A stretch of 64,000 bases of DNA from Marinomonas rhizomae (GTDB lineage Bacteria; Pseudomonadota; Gammaproteobacteria; Pseudomonadales; Marinomonadaceae). The stretch's first letter is position 1. The number at the start of each line of letters is the position of its first letter. Position numbers and translations under genes: made by a program. The stretch covers positions 186,001-250,000 of the forward strand of contig NZ_QNSE01000002.1 of assembly GCF_003315485.1 (NCBI RefSeq), read 5' to 3'. Under the pieces are notes generated by a model. It did no database searches. It was given only the letters and a program-made list of their open reading frames with translations, and had not been told where the DNA came from. Below are positions 56,081 through 64,000 of this stretch, in pieces.

Positions 56081-57427
56081 TTAAAGGTCGATATGAAGTC
56101 TCTGTATTCTGCGTTTTAGCGCGTGTCGAGAGATACCTAGCTGTTCGGCTGCAAGGCCTTTTCTACCACCGCATTGGCTTAAAGCACTTAAAATCAGCTC
56201 TCGCTCTTTATTCTCTACCACTGAGGAGTAATTGGAATCCTCTGTTCTTGACGACGCTGGGTTTTGTTTGTACTCATTGGGTAAGTGTTTTGGCATGGCC
56301 GTTTGGCCTGGATACAAAATAGTAATGCGTTCGACTAAGTTTTTTAATTCTCGAATATTGCCTGGCCAAGGGTAGGTTTTAAGCTGCGAGATAACATCAT
56401 CGCTCCATATTGGAGGTTTACACCCTTCTTGTTTTGCAAACTGCTCACTGAAGAAGTTGACCAATAAAGCAATGTCACTGGTTCTGTCACTTAGCGCTGG
56501 GGCACTAATAGGAACCACGTTGAGACGGTAGTATAAATCGGCGCGGAAAGCACCGGCATCAACGGCTTCTTTAAGGTCTTTGTTGGTGGCGGCAATAACC
56601 ACGACATTGGCTTTACGCTCTTTCCCTCCACCAATAGATCGATAAACGCGGTTCTCTAGAAACGTCAGTAATTTTGCTTGAATGGCTAGTGGCATTTCGC
56701 CAATTTCATCTAAGAACAATGTGCCATTATCTGCCAGTGAGATCAGGCCATCTCGCTTCTGTACAGATCCTGTATAGGCTCCACGTTCGGCTCCAAACAG
56801 TTCAGCTTCGATAAGCTGTTCAGGTAGTGCAGCACAGTTTATTTCGATAAAAGGGGCGTCATTAAAGCGGATGTCATGTAGGCTGCGTGCGATTAAGGCT
56901 TTTCCTGTGCCGGATTGGCCTGAGATCAAAATGGTTTTTGCCGCACTGTTTCCAATCTGCTCGATCATCTCCCGAAGTTGCTGGATGTTATGACTGTTAC
57001 CAATAATTCGTTGAGTATGAATTTGCTTAGAGCGTAAAAAACGCAATTCTTTTGATAGCCTTTGTTGTTCACCGCAGCGCTTAATTAGTAGCTCTAGTTC
57101 GTCAATATCAAACGGTTTGGTGATGTAGTCGAGCGCGCCTTCTTTTACTGCTTTTACTGCGGTTCTGGTATCCCCATGCGCAGAAATCATGATGACAGGC
57201 GTGTCAGGAGATAGGGCTTTTAATTGTGCAAGGACATCTAGTCCAGATTGATCTGGCAGTCCTAAATCCAATAATACGACGTCTGGCGCTAAGGTGGTGA
57301 ATGTTTTTATGCCTTCGTTTCCTGAATACGCAGCATGGAGGCCAATGTTTTGGTCATTGAGAGAAAATTGGATGCTGCGAACCAAGTTAGGCTCATCGTC
57401 TATTACCAAAACGGTTAGGCTACTCAT
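56081..57427 (-). CDS. NtrC-class sigma-54-dependent response regulator
   Basis: The 448-residue protein has a receiver domain (phospho-acceptor Asp54), an AAA+ activator domain (Walker A from Gly170 with Lys176; LFLDEIGEMP) and a C-terminal Fis-like helix-turn-helix (GGRKGLAAEQLGISRHALKRRI). The sigma-54 contact loop reads GAYTGS at 216-221 instead of GAFTGA. The gene overlaps the upstream kinase gene by eight bases. Its most likely target is the adjacent gabD operon, which has a sigma-54 promoter. Confidence 0.92.
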   Translation of the reverse strand: MSSLTVLVIDDEPNLVRSIQFSLNDQNIGLHAAYSGNEGIKTFTTLAPDVVLLDLGLPDQSGLDVLAQLKALSPDTPVIMISAHGDTRTAVKAVKEGALDYITKPFDIDELELLIKRCGEQQRLSKELRFLRSKQIHTQRIIGNSHNIQQLREMIEQIGNSAAKTILISGQSGTGKALIARSLHDIRFNDAPFIEINCAALPEQLIEAELFGAERGAYTGSVQKRDGLISLADNGTLFLDEIGEMPLAIQAKLLTFLENRVYRSIGGGKERKANVVVIAATNKDLKEAVDAGAFRADLYYRLNVVPISAPALSDRTSDIALLVNFFSEQFAKQEGCKPPIWSDDVISQLKTYPWPGNIRELKNLVERITILYPGQTAMPKHLPNEYKQNPASSRTEDSNYSSVVENKERELILSALSQCGGRKGLAAEQLGISRHALKRRIQRLHIDL

Positions 57428-59114
57428 ATTTATCTTCTTCTATCCGGTCATTTTGAAAATGTAGTTGAACTTTTGTACCCGTATTTTCCTGGCTTTCAAT
57501 GGAAAGCTGTGCATTGTTGGACTTGGCTAATACATGACAGATTGCTAACCCTAATCCTGTACCAGCAGACTTTGTTGTAAAGAAAGGTTCTGATACACGT
57601 GGCATGAGTGAGGCCGGAATGCCTTTACCATTGTCAATGACGGATAAAATAACTTGCCCATTTTGCTTGGTGCCAAGTAAGGTAATTTGTCCTCCTTCTG
57701 GAGGCATTGCCTGAATCGCGTTCAGTATTAAGTTCATTAAAATCTGTCGAATATGAGACAAATCGGCGGTTATCTCAAATAAGGGGTCACAGTCTAGCGC
57801 AATCCCAACCTTTTGTTTTCTCGCTGACGCGTTGATCAGCGCTCGTATACCTTCTAATAGCTCCAACAAGCTTATTTTTTCTAATTTCGGTTGTGTCGGC
57901 CGAGCAAAGTTTAGCAAGTTTTCAATGACACGATTAACACGTTCTATTTCTTCTTCGACCATCACCAGCATTTCGTTATGCTGAGGATTGGATTCTCGTT
58001 TAATTAACGTTTGTATCGTCATGCGAATAATAGTCAGTGGGTTACGAATATCATGAGCTAATCCGGCTGCCAGTTGACCCAAGGAAGCCTGTCGTTCCAT
58101 TTCAACTGATGCCTGAATAACATGATGCAGTTGTAAACGCATGCGATCAATGGCTAAGGTTAGCCGCTTTAACTCCGTTCCCGGCTGCAGTGGCACAGGG
58201 GAGTCTAAATCACCTGCGGCGATGCTTTCTACGCGATCAATCAGTTTGTCTAACTGTCGGTTCAAGCGCTTTGAAATATACCAATGCAGCAGTAATAGAC
58301 CTGCGGCCGTAAATAGCACCAATAGAATTAACCAGTAACGCATCTCGGCACTTGGTGGACTCGAAAGGTCTTTATTTTGACGCAGTTTTAGCGACCAGTT
58401 TGGCAATAACTCATAACGGGTGTTAATGCTGGCGTTTTTGTCTACAGGCTGACCGACAATATCAAATAAACGATCGCCAGGAACGTCTAAGAAGGGCGTA
58501 TAAGTGCCATCGCTACCAAGTAGCTTGGGTATAGCGGCTAGCGAGTTAAAGCGCAGAATGATGCCAATATATGGTGCTTGCTCAATAGCAAAGCTACTGG
58601 TGTTAATTTGTTTTAATAATAAGACGGAGGAAGGACGGTTAAAAGAATAGGTTTCTGGGCCATAAATGCCTGCGTCTTCAAATTGTGTTACTGGGTAGAT
58701 AAGGGACTGATCGTAGCGATTTTGCGAGTAAGCATATTCTGGAAAACTCCATAAATATTGTTTGTGCTGATCAAAAAATGCAATGCCATAGACATTTTGT
58801 AAGTCAGTTTGAATTCTGAGCAAGGTTTGCAATTCAGTAGACAACGACTGCGCGCCATCAAGGGTATAAATTTTGGGGTTGTCTAATTCATCGGCCAAGA
58901 CATCAAGTTGGTAAAGGCGTTCACGAAGATTGGCCTGGAATTCATTTTGAACGGTGGCGACACGTGTACTTAATTGTTCACTCGATATTTTTATTACCAA
59001 CTGATTCAGATAAGTATCATAGAGGCCAGAAAACGCTAATAAGGGTACGAGCGCCACGACTAAGGACAATAATAAATAACGATTGGATAAGCGTTTGTTT
59101 TGACTTTTGAACAA
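57420..59114 (-). CDS. Sensor histidine kinase, NtrB/DctB-like
   Basis: The 564-residue kinase has membrane helices at about 12-30 and 260-280 around a 230-residue periplasmic sensor of probable Cache type. A HAMP domain, a HisKA domain with His354 in GLAHDIRNPLT and an ATPase domain (NLILNAIQAMP, DNGKGIP, GTGLGLAIC) follow. It resembles DctB-class kinases that sense carboxylates and drive sigma-54 activators. It is the first gene of the kinase-regulator-binding protein operon and is divergent from pstS. Confidence 0.9.
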   Translation of the reverse strand: MFKSQNKRLSNRYLLLSLVVALVPLLAFSGLYDTYLNQLVIKISSEQLSTRVATVQNEFQANLRERLYQLDVLADELDNPKIYTLDGAQSLSTELQTLLRIQTDLQNVYGIAFFDQHKQYLWSFPEYAYSQNRYDQSLIYPVTQFEDAGIYGPETYSFNRPSSVLLLKQINTSSFAIEQAPYIGIILRFNSLAAIPKLLGSDGTYTPFLDVPGDRLFDIVGQPVDKNASINTRYELLPNWSLKLRQNKDLSSPPSAEMRYWLILLVLFTAAGLLLLHWYISKRLNRQLDKLIDRVESIAAGDLDSPVPLQPGTELKRLTLAIDRMRLQLHHVIQASVEMERQASLGQLAAGLAHDIRNPLTIIRMTIQTLIKRESNPQHNEMLVMVEEEIERVNRVIENLLNFARPTQPKLEKISLLELLEGIRALINASARKQKVGIALDCDPLFEITADLSHIRQILMNLILNAIQAMPPEGGQITLLGTKQNGQVILSVIDNGKGIPASLMPRVSEPFFTTKSAGTGLGLAICHVLAKSNNAQLSIESQENTGTKVQLHFQNDRIEEDKYE

Positions 59115-59266
59115 CTTAGTAGGCTCTTTTAATGGCGTAATATCTGGCTATGTTACAGCGATTAAAATGGTATGGACAAAGAAACTTCTTGTTAACACCC
59201 GTCACTGACGCACTCCTTCTTAAAGGTCGCTAATTTATTTTTGAAATATTTCATTGTTTAACATTA

Positions 59267-59290
59267 CTGTCACATAACTTTTCTATAGTA
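59267..59290 (+). promoter_or_regulatory. Pho-box-like promoter of pstS
   Basis: CTGTCAC (59267-59273), ATAA and a poorer second repeat (CTTTTCT, 59278-59284) match the PhoB box pattern. They run into TATAGT (59285-59290), a likely -10. Phosphate-starvation control by PhoB is expected for pstS. The second repeat is weak, so the exact box limits are uncertain. Confidence 0.5.
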
Positions 59291-59357
59291 CAAAACATCG
59301 AACGAGCTATGGGCAGTTGCTCATAAATATTTGACTATAACCACTGAGGTTTATGTG

Positions 59358-60326
59358 ATGAAAAAACTAGTTGCAGGTTTAGCGATGACAGCGGCAGTAG
59401 GCGTTTCTGTTAACGCTTTTGCAGATGTTGATTCAAATTTGATGTCTTACAGCAAAGCAAGTGGCGTTTCTGGCAATATTTCAAGTGTTGGCTCTGACAC
59501 ATTAGCAAACTTGATGACACTTTGGGCAGAAGACTTCAAACGTCTTTACCCTAACGTGAACATCCAGATTCAAGCGGCTGGTTCTTCTACTGCGCCACCA
59601 GCATTGACTGAAGGCACTTCAAACTTCGGCCCTATGTCTCGTACAATGAAAGACAAAGAAATCGCAGCGTTTGAGAAAAAATACGGCTACAAGCCAACAG
59701 CGATTCCAGTAGCTATCGATGCTCTAGCGGTTTTCGTACATAAAGATAACCCAATCAAAGGTTTGTCTCTGCCTGAAGTGGATGCGATCTTCTCTTCTAC
59801 CCGTAAAGGTGGACACAGCGAAGACATCACTAACTGGGGCAAAGCAGGTCTGACTGGTGCTTGGGCGAACCGTGATATTCAAATCTTTGGTCGTAACTCA
59901 GTATCCGGTACATATGGTTACTTTAAAAAGCACGCGCTTTTCAAAGGTGACTTCAAAAACTCTGTAAACGAGCAACCAGGTTCTGCTTCTGTTGTTCAGT
60001 CTGTTTCTACTTCTCTTAACGGTATTGGTTACTCTGGTATTGGTTACAAAACGTCTTCTGTTCGTGCGGTTGCTTTAGCGAAGAAAGAAGGTGGCAAGTT
60101 TATCGATGCAACTGTTGAAAACGCAGCAACGGGTAAATACCCACTGTCTCGTTTCCTTTACGTTTACGTAAACAAAGCCCCTAATAAGCCGCTTGCACCA
60201 CTACAACGTGAATTCGTTAAAATGGTACTTTCTAAAATGGGTCAAGAGGTTGTCGTAAAAGACGGTTATGTTCCTCTTCCAGCGAAAGTAGCGAGTAAGT
60301 ACCTTAAAGATCTAGGTATTAACTAA
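59358..60326 (+). CDS. pstS: Phosphate-binding protein PstS
   Basis: From the ATG at 59358 (GAGG eight bases upstream) the product has 322 residues with a signal peptide ([23 protein letters not shown]). [56 protein letters not shown] and [18 protein letters not shown] are the phosphate-ligand loops of PstS. It delivers phosphate to PstCA. Codon usage is strongly biased, as for highly expressed genes. A terminator-like stem follows, so pstS can be made in excess over the membrane subunits. Confidence 0.94.
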   Translation: MKKLVAGLAMTAAVGVSVNAFADVDSNLMSYSKASGVSGNISSVGSDTLANLMTLWAEDFKRLYPNVNIQIQAAGSSTAPPALTEGTSNFGPMSRTMKDKEIAAFEKKYGYKPTAIPVAIDALAVFVHKDNPIKGLSLPEVDAIFSSTRKGGHSEDITNWGKAGLTGAWANRDIQIFGRNSVSGTYGYFKKHALFKGDFKNSVNEQPGSASVVQSVSTSLNGIGYSGIGYKTSSVRAVALAKKEGGKFIDATVENAATGKYPLSRFLYVYVNKAPNKPLAPLQREFVKMVLSKMGQEVVVKDGYVPLPAKVASKYLKDLGIN

Positions 60327-60360
60327 GTAACGCTGTAGCGAGCTACGAATTAGATGCTAA

Positions 60361-60390
60361 AAGTAGGAGGGCCGAAACGCTCTCCTACTT
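60361..60390 (+). terminator. Stem-loop after pstS
   Basis: AAGTAGGAG (60361-60369) pairs with CTCCTACTT (60382-60390), and TGCTTTCTTC follows. The T-run is interrupted, so it would act as a partial terminator, attenuating pstC relative to pstS. Confidence 0.65.
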
Positions 60391-60405
60391 TGCTTTCTTC
60401 GTAGG

Positions 60406-60435
60406 CTGTCACACTACTGTCACATAAAATGTCAC
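60406..60435 (+). promoter_or_regulatory. Pho-box repeats upstream of pstC
   Basis: CTGTCAC at 60406-60412 and again at 60417-60423 are separated by four bases, which is the exact PhoB box geometry. A third copy, ATGTCAC, lies at 60429-60435. They stand between the pstS stem-loop and pstC, so pstCA probably has a second phosphate-controlled promoter of its own. Confidence 0.7.
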
Positions 60436-60448
60436 ACAACAAAGATGA

Positions 60449-62716
60449 ATGCGGATGACTAAATCAACTGACCATCAGATGCCAGAACTGGATTTCAACA
60501 CGCCAGCTTTAAAGCGTCATAGAAAAATTCGCGCCCTGAAAGACCGTATGGCTGGAATGGGTATCGCAGTCGGAGGCAGCAGTGTCATTCTTGCTGTGCT
60601 TTTGATCTGTTTCTATTTACTTTATGAAGTTGCGCCTTTGTTCTCAAGCGCCTCTATTGAACCTGAAGCTAACTATAGTTTACCCGCGGCAGATCAAGGT
60701 GAGAGTTTATACCTGACCACGGAAGAGCAAGCGGAAGTCGGTATGCGAGTGGCGAGTAATGGCAGTATTGTCTTTTTCTCCGTTGCTGATGGCAGTGTGA
60801 TTAACACCGTAAAAAATCTTCGTGCTGAAAAAGTCACCGCCTTTGCGGTTGAGTCGGATACCAGTCGTTTGATGGCATTTGGTTACGAAGATGGTAAAGC
60901 GTTAATCGTCAAACATGATTACAAAACTTCTTACCCAGATGGAAAGCGTAAAATCACGCCAGTGGTTGAATATCCGTATGGCGAAGAAGCGATTGATGTC
61001 GCTAATTTCTCGATTAATCAATTAACGCTCCGCGATGGTAGCGACAGTTTAACCATAGCGGCGATTGGCGATTCCAATAGTGCGATTACTAAAGTCACGA
61101 AAGACGTTAATTTCATCACAGATGAAGTTGAGTTGAGTGAGCAGAGCGAGCCATTGCCTTTCGTGCCAGATGTGGCCAGCATGCTACTTAGTGGTGATCA
61201 GCGTTATCTCTATGTTGCGACTCGTTCAGGTGCTATGAGTGAATTTGATCTACGAGATTTCGATAACATCGCGCTTAAAGATGAAATAGCACTGCTTAAA
61301 GACGCCGATACCAAGCTGGTTTCGATGACGTATTTGCTGGGTAAGTCGTCTATCATGGTGGCAGACTCGTCAGGTCGAGTGAGTCAGTGGTTTAATGTTC
61401 GTGACGATGCTACAAATGAAGAGAAACTGACCTTTATTCGTGACGTGAAACAACCTGTTGCTTTAGTTGATTTGGCAATGGAACAGCGCCGTAAAGGCTT
61501 TGCGACATTGGATGAGCGTGGCTTGGTTGCTATCTACAATGCTACATCAACTCGTCAAGTACTGAACGAAAAACTGAGCGATAACAATGCTCGACTTATT
61601 AGCTTTGCTCCTCGCGCTAACGGTCTGTTGCTGGAAGATGATAAAGGGTTACACTTCTTTCATGTAGACAATGAACATCCAGAAGTTTCCTGGTCTTCTT
61701 TGTGGGGCAAGGTATGGTACGAGGGTTATCAAGAGCCGACCTATACTTGGCAATCGTCAGCGGCAAATAATGATTTCGAGCCTAAATACAGCTTGATGCC
61801 ATTAGCGTTTGGTACTTTAAAAGCCGCATTTTATGCGATGTTGATGGCGGTGCCATTGGCAATTTGTGGTGCAATTTATACCGCTTACTTTATGGCTCCA
61901 GCATTACGTCGCAAAATCAAACCTGTGATTGAGTTGATGGAAGCCTTGCCTACGGTTATTTTGGGTTTCTTAGCCGGTCTGTTCTTTGCGCCTTTCTTGG
62001 AAGAAAATCTTGCCGCGACCTTTAGTATTTTCGTTGTTCTTCCGGTTGGCATCCTATTGTTTGCTTATATTTGGTCTCGTTTGCCTCAGCAAATTCGTTG
62101 GATGGTGCCTGAAGGTTGGCAGCCATTATTGCTGATTCCTGTCATCGTCTTCTTAGCTTGGCTCTGTTTGGCGATGAGCCCAATCATTGAGTTGAACTTC
62201 TTTGATGGCAACATCCGTGGCTGGATTACTCATGATCTTGGTATTACTTTTGACCAACGTAACGCGCTAGTCGTTGGCTTTGCGATGGGCTTTGCGGTCA
62301 TTCCGACTATCTTCTCTATTACCGAGGATGCCATCTTTAGTGTGCCAAAAGCGTTAACTCAAGGTTCATTAGCGTTGGGTGCGACGTATTGGCAAACTAT
62401 GACTCGTGTTGTTCTACCAACAGCGAGCCCTGGTATCTTCTCGGCCATCATGATTGGTATGGGCCGTGCTGTCGGTGAAACCATGATTGTATTGATGGCA
62501 ACGGGTAATACCCCAATTATGGATTTCAATATCTTCGAAGGCATGCGGACACTAGCGGCTAACTTAGCGGTGGAAGTTCCTGAATCTGAAGTGGGCAGCT
62601 CTCACTATCGTATCTTGTTCTTAGCGGCGTTTGTGCTCTTTATCTTCACTTTCGTGGTGAACACAATCGCTGAAACCGTGCGTCAGCACCTACGCAAAAA
62701 ATACGGGTCGCTATAA
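60449..62716 (+). CDS. pstC: Phosphate ABC transporter permease PstC, long form
   Basis: The 755-residue protein has one N-terminal membrane helix (about 33-58), then about 390 residues of beta-rich, probably periplasmic sequence. The permease domain proper runs from about residue 455 (LMPLAFGTLKAAFYAMLMAVPLAICGAIYTAYFM, ELMEALPTVILGFLAGLFFAP, LGATYWQTMTRVVLPTASPGIFSAIMIGMGRAVGETM). E. coli PstC has about 319 residues; the long form is common in pseudomonads and marine gammaproteobacteria. The pstA ATG overlaps its stop by one base. Confidence 0.92.
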   Translation: MRMTKSTDHQMPELDFNTPALKRHRKIRALKDRMAGMGIAVGGSSVILAVLLICFYLLYEVAPLFSSASIEPEANYSLPAADQGESLYLTTEEQAEVGMRVASNGSIVFFSVADGSVINTVKNLRAEKVTAFAVESDTSRLMAFGYEDGKALIVKHDYKTSYPDGKRKITPVVEYPYGEEAIDVANFSINQLTLRDGSDSLTIAAIGDSNSAITKVTKDVNFITDEVELSEQSEPLPFVPDVASMLLSGDQRYLYVATRSGAMSEFDLRDFDNIALKDEIALLKDADTKLVSMTYLLGKSSIMVADSSGRVSQWFNVRDDATNEEKLTFIRDVKQPVALVDLAMEQRRKGFATLDERGLVAIYNATSTRQVLNEKLSDNNARLISFAPRANGLLLEDDKGLHFFHVDNEHPEVSWSSLWGKVWYEGYQEPTYTWQSSAANNDFEPKYSLMPLAFGTLKAAFYAMLMAVPLAICGAIYTAYFMAPALRRKIKPVIELMEALPTVILGFLAGLFFAPFLEENLAATFSIFVVLPVGILLFAYIWSRLPQQIRWMVPEGWQPLLLIPVIVFLAWLCLAMSPIIELNFFDGNIRGWITHDLGITFDQRNALVVGFAMGFAVIPTIFSITEDAIFSVPKALTQGSLALGATYWQTMTRVVLPTASPGIFSAIMIGMGRAVGETMIVLMATGNTPIMDFNIFEGMRTLAANLAVEVPESEVGSSHYRILFLAAFVLFIFTFVVNTIAETVRQHLRKKYGSL

Positions 62717-64000
62717 TGAGTAATCAAATGAAAATGAAGAAAAAATCCGTATCCGAATGGGTCAAATCTGGTGATCCATGGGTGTGGCTAAATGCCGGAG
62801 CTGTGGCGATTTCTGTCATCATGGTTGTCGGTTTGTTATTACTGATTGCGGTACGTGGTCTAGGGCATTTTTGGCCTGCTGATGTGGTTGAAACACATTA
62901 TGCTTTACCTGGTGATTCTGCATATAACCTTGTTGCAGAACGGGTTGAAAGCGTGGAAGTACCGGCTGCTCAGTTGCGTGAAGCGGGTATTGATATTCCA
63001 GATCAACATCAGCTGATGCAACGTACTTTGATGAAAACCGGTAACCGGGATGTATACGGTTCGGATTTTCGTTGGGTTATCGATGAATATTTAACGGATA
63101 CTAAACGTCCTGAAATGCTATTTACGGCGGAACGTCGTGAATGGGGTAACTTATACGGTTATCTGAAGGCGGTGAAAGAAGATGGCAACATCATTTCTGA
63201 AACTACTGATCTGACGCCAACCGAGTCAGCATTAGCGACGTGGAATACGTTTGAGAAGAGTATTGAGCGTGCAGCGGTTATTTTCGATGAGATCCATGAG
63301 ATCGAGAAAAAAGACATTGGTAAGATCAACTACGCTCTTGAGCGTATTCGTCTTGAGCAACGTCGTTTAGAGCTAGAAGGTAAGTTAACGCCAGCTGCCT
63401 CCGCCGATCTTGCGACAGAGCGTGGTCAATACGACGAAGAGTACAAAGGGCTTCAGCAAAGCCTAATCGACCTTTATGCTCAGATCAATCGTGATACCTT
63501 CATTGTTCAAGTGATGGACGGAACAGAGCATGAAATGCCAGTGGCAAAAATTGTTCATGCCTTCCGCCCTAATTCGATGAACATAGCTCAGAAGATGAGC
63601 TTCTACTTCACTAAGTTGTGGGAGTTCTTATCAGATGAGCCTCGTGAAGCGAATACAGAAGGTGGTGTGTTCCCTGCTATTTTCGGTACCGTGATGATGG
63701 TGTTGCTGATGACAGTGATAGTGACGCCATTTGGTGTGATCGCTGCGGTTTATCTGCGTGAATATGCGTCCCAAGGCTGGGTTACTCGCATTATTCGTAT
63801 CGCCGTGAACAACTTAGCGGGCGTGCCTTCCATCGTTTACGGTGTGTTTGGTTTAGGCTTCTTTATTTACTTCCTAGGGTCAGGTATTGACCAAGCTTTC
63901 TTCCCAGAAGCTTTGCCATCACCGACCTTTGGTACCGGTGGTTTGATGTGGGCGTCTATAACGCTAGCGTTATTGACTGTGCCTGTGGTTATTGTGGCAA
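62716..64000 (+). CDS. pstA: Phosphate ABC transporter permease PstA, long form (cut by window end)
   Basis: An open frame from the ATG at 62716 runs off the window after 428 codons. It starts with a membrane helix (AGAVAISVIMVVGLLLLIAVRGLGHFWP), then about 270 residues of charged, partly coiled-coil sequence. The permease core follows with GVFPAIFGTVMMVLLMTVIVTPFGVIAAVYLREYA and NNLAGVPSIVYGVFGLGFFIYF. This is the long PstA usually found with a long PstC. The gene overlaps pstC by one base. The 3' end, and presumably pstB and phoU, lie beyond the window. Confidence 0.92.
   Translation, partial: MSNQMKMKKKSVSEWVKSGDPWVWLNAGAVAISVIMVVGLLLLIAVRGLGHFWPADVVETHYALPGDSAYNLVAERVESVEVPAAQLREAGIDIPDQHQLMQRTLMKTGNRDVYGSDFRWVIDEYLTDTKRPEMLFTAERREWGNLYGYLKAVKEDGNIISETTDLTPTESALATWNTFEKSIERAAVIFDEIHEIEKKDIGKINYALERIRLEQRRLELEGKLTPAASADLATERGQYDEEYKGLQQSLIDLYAQINRDTFIVQVMDGTEHEMPVAKIVHAFRPNSMNIAQKMSFYFTKLWEFLSDEPREANTEGGVFPAIFGTVMMVLLMTVIVTPFGVIAAVYLREYASQGWVTRIIRIAVNNLAGVPSIVYGVFGLGFFIYFLGSGIDQAFFPEALPSPTFGTGGLMWASITLALLTVPVVIVA

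Overview
The window is about 64 kb of moderately AT-rich chromosome from a marine gammaproteobacterium. It most resembles Marinomonas or a close Oceanospirillales relative. This rests on the rsmG-parA-parB-atpIBEFHAGDC order that is usual near the replication origin in such bacteria, an H+-type c subunit, and an unusually large set of binding-protein-dependent carboxylate transporters (TRAP and tripartite tricarboxylate). No rRNA, tRNA, phage, insertion sequence or CRISPR array was seen.

Layout. Positions 1-9070 hold the end of rsmG, the parAB partition genes and the complete F1Fo ATP synthase operon, which has a strong promoter at 1860-1888 and a bidirectional terminator at about 9094-9122. 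Positions 9152-25026 hold a TrmB-like regulator, tcdA, a peptide ABC-transporter operon ending in an M14 carboxypeptidase with a divergent LysR regulator, the csdE/csdA sulfur-transfer pair, a MocR regulator, a DsbA-family oxidoreductase, an aromatic aminotransferase and a small charged protein. uvrD (25211-27424) is followed by a small accessory patch: a 92-bp inverted-repeat element, a DUF2971 gene and a ParE/RHH toxin-antitoxin pair. A Gfo/Idh/MocA dehydrogenase then precedes the most striking region.

Positions 30570-35746 carry four consecutive, complete, closely related TRAP-type solute-binding lipoproteins, each with its own terminator and with no membrane subunits beside them. A tctCBA operon and a divergent tctDE two-component system follow; tctE overlaps the start of another orphan binding protein. 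Next are putA, whose usual C-terminal ALDH-like domain is encoded as a separate downstream gene, an AraC regulator, a quinone oxidoreductase, and a TRAP dctQM permease pair that lacks its own binding protein. That pair is the best local candidate to serve the four orphan binding proteins.

Positions 50370-54447 form an operon of succinate-semialdehyde dehydrogenase, iron-type alcohol dehydrogenase and an NCS2-like permease. It is preceded by a clear sigma-54 promoter and a nested palindrome at enhancer distance. The next operon encodes a histidine kinase, an NtrC-class sigma-54 activator and a periplasmic binding protein, so a complete sense-and-respond module for a hydroxyacid or alcohol substrate can be read from the sequence. 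The window ends in pstS-pstC-pstA (pstA cut by the edge), with Pho-box-like repeats before pstS and again before pstC.

Protein families were recognised from motifs and remembered family features, not from a database search. Substrates of the transporters are inferred.
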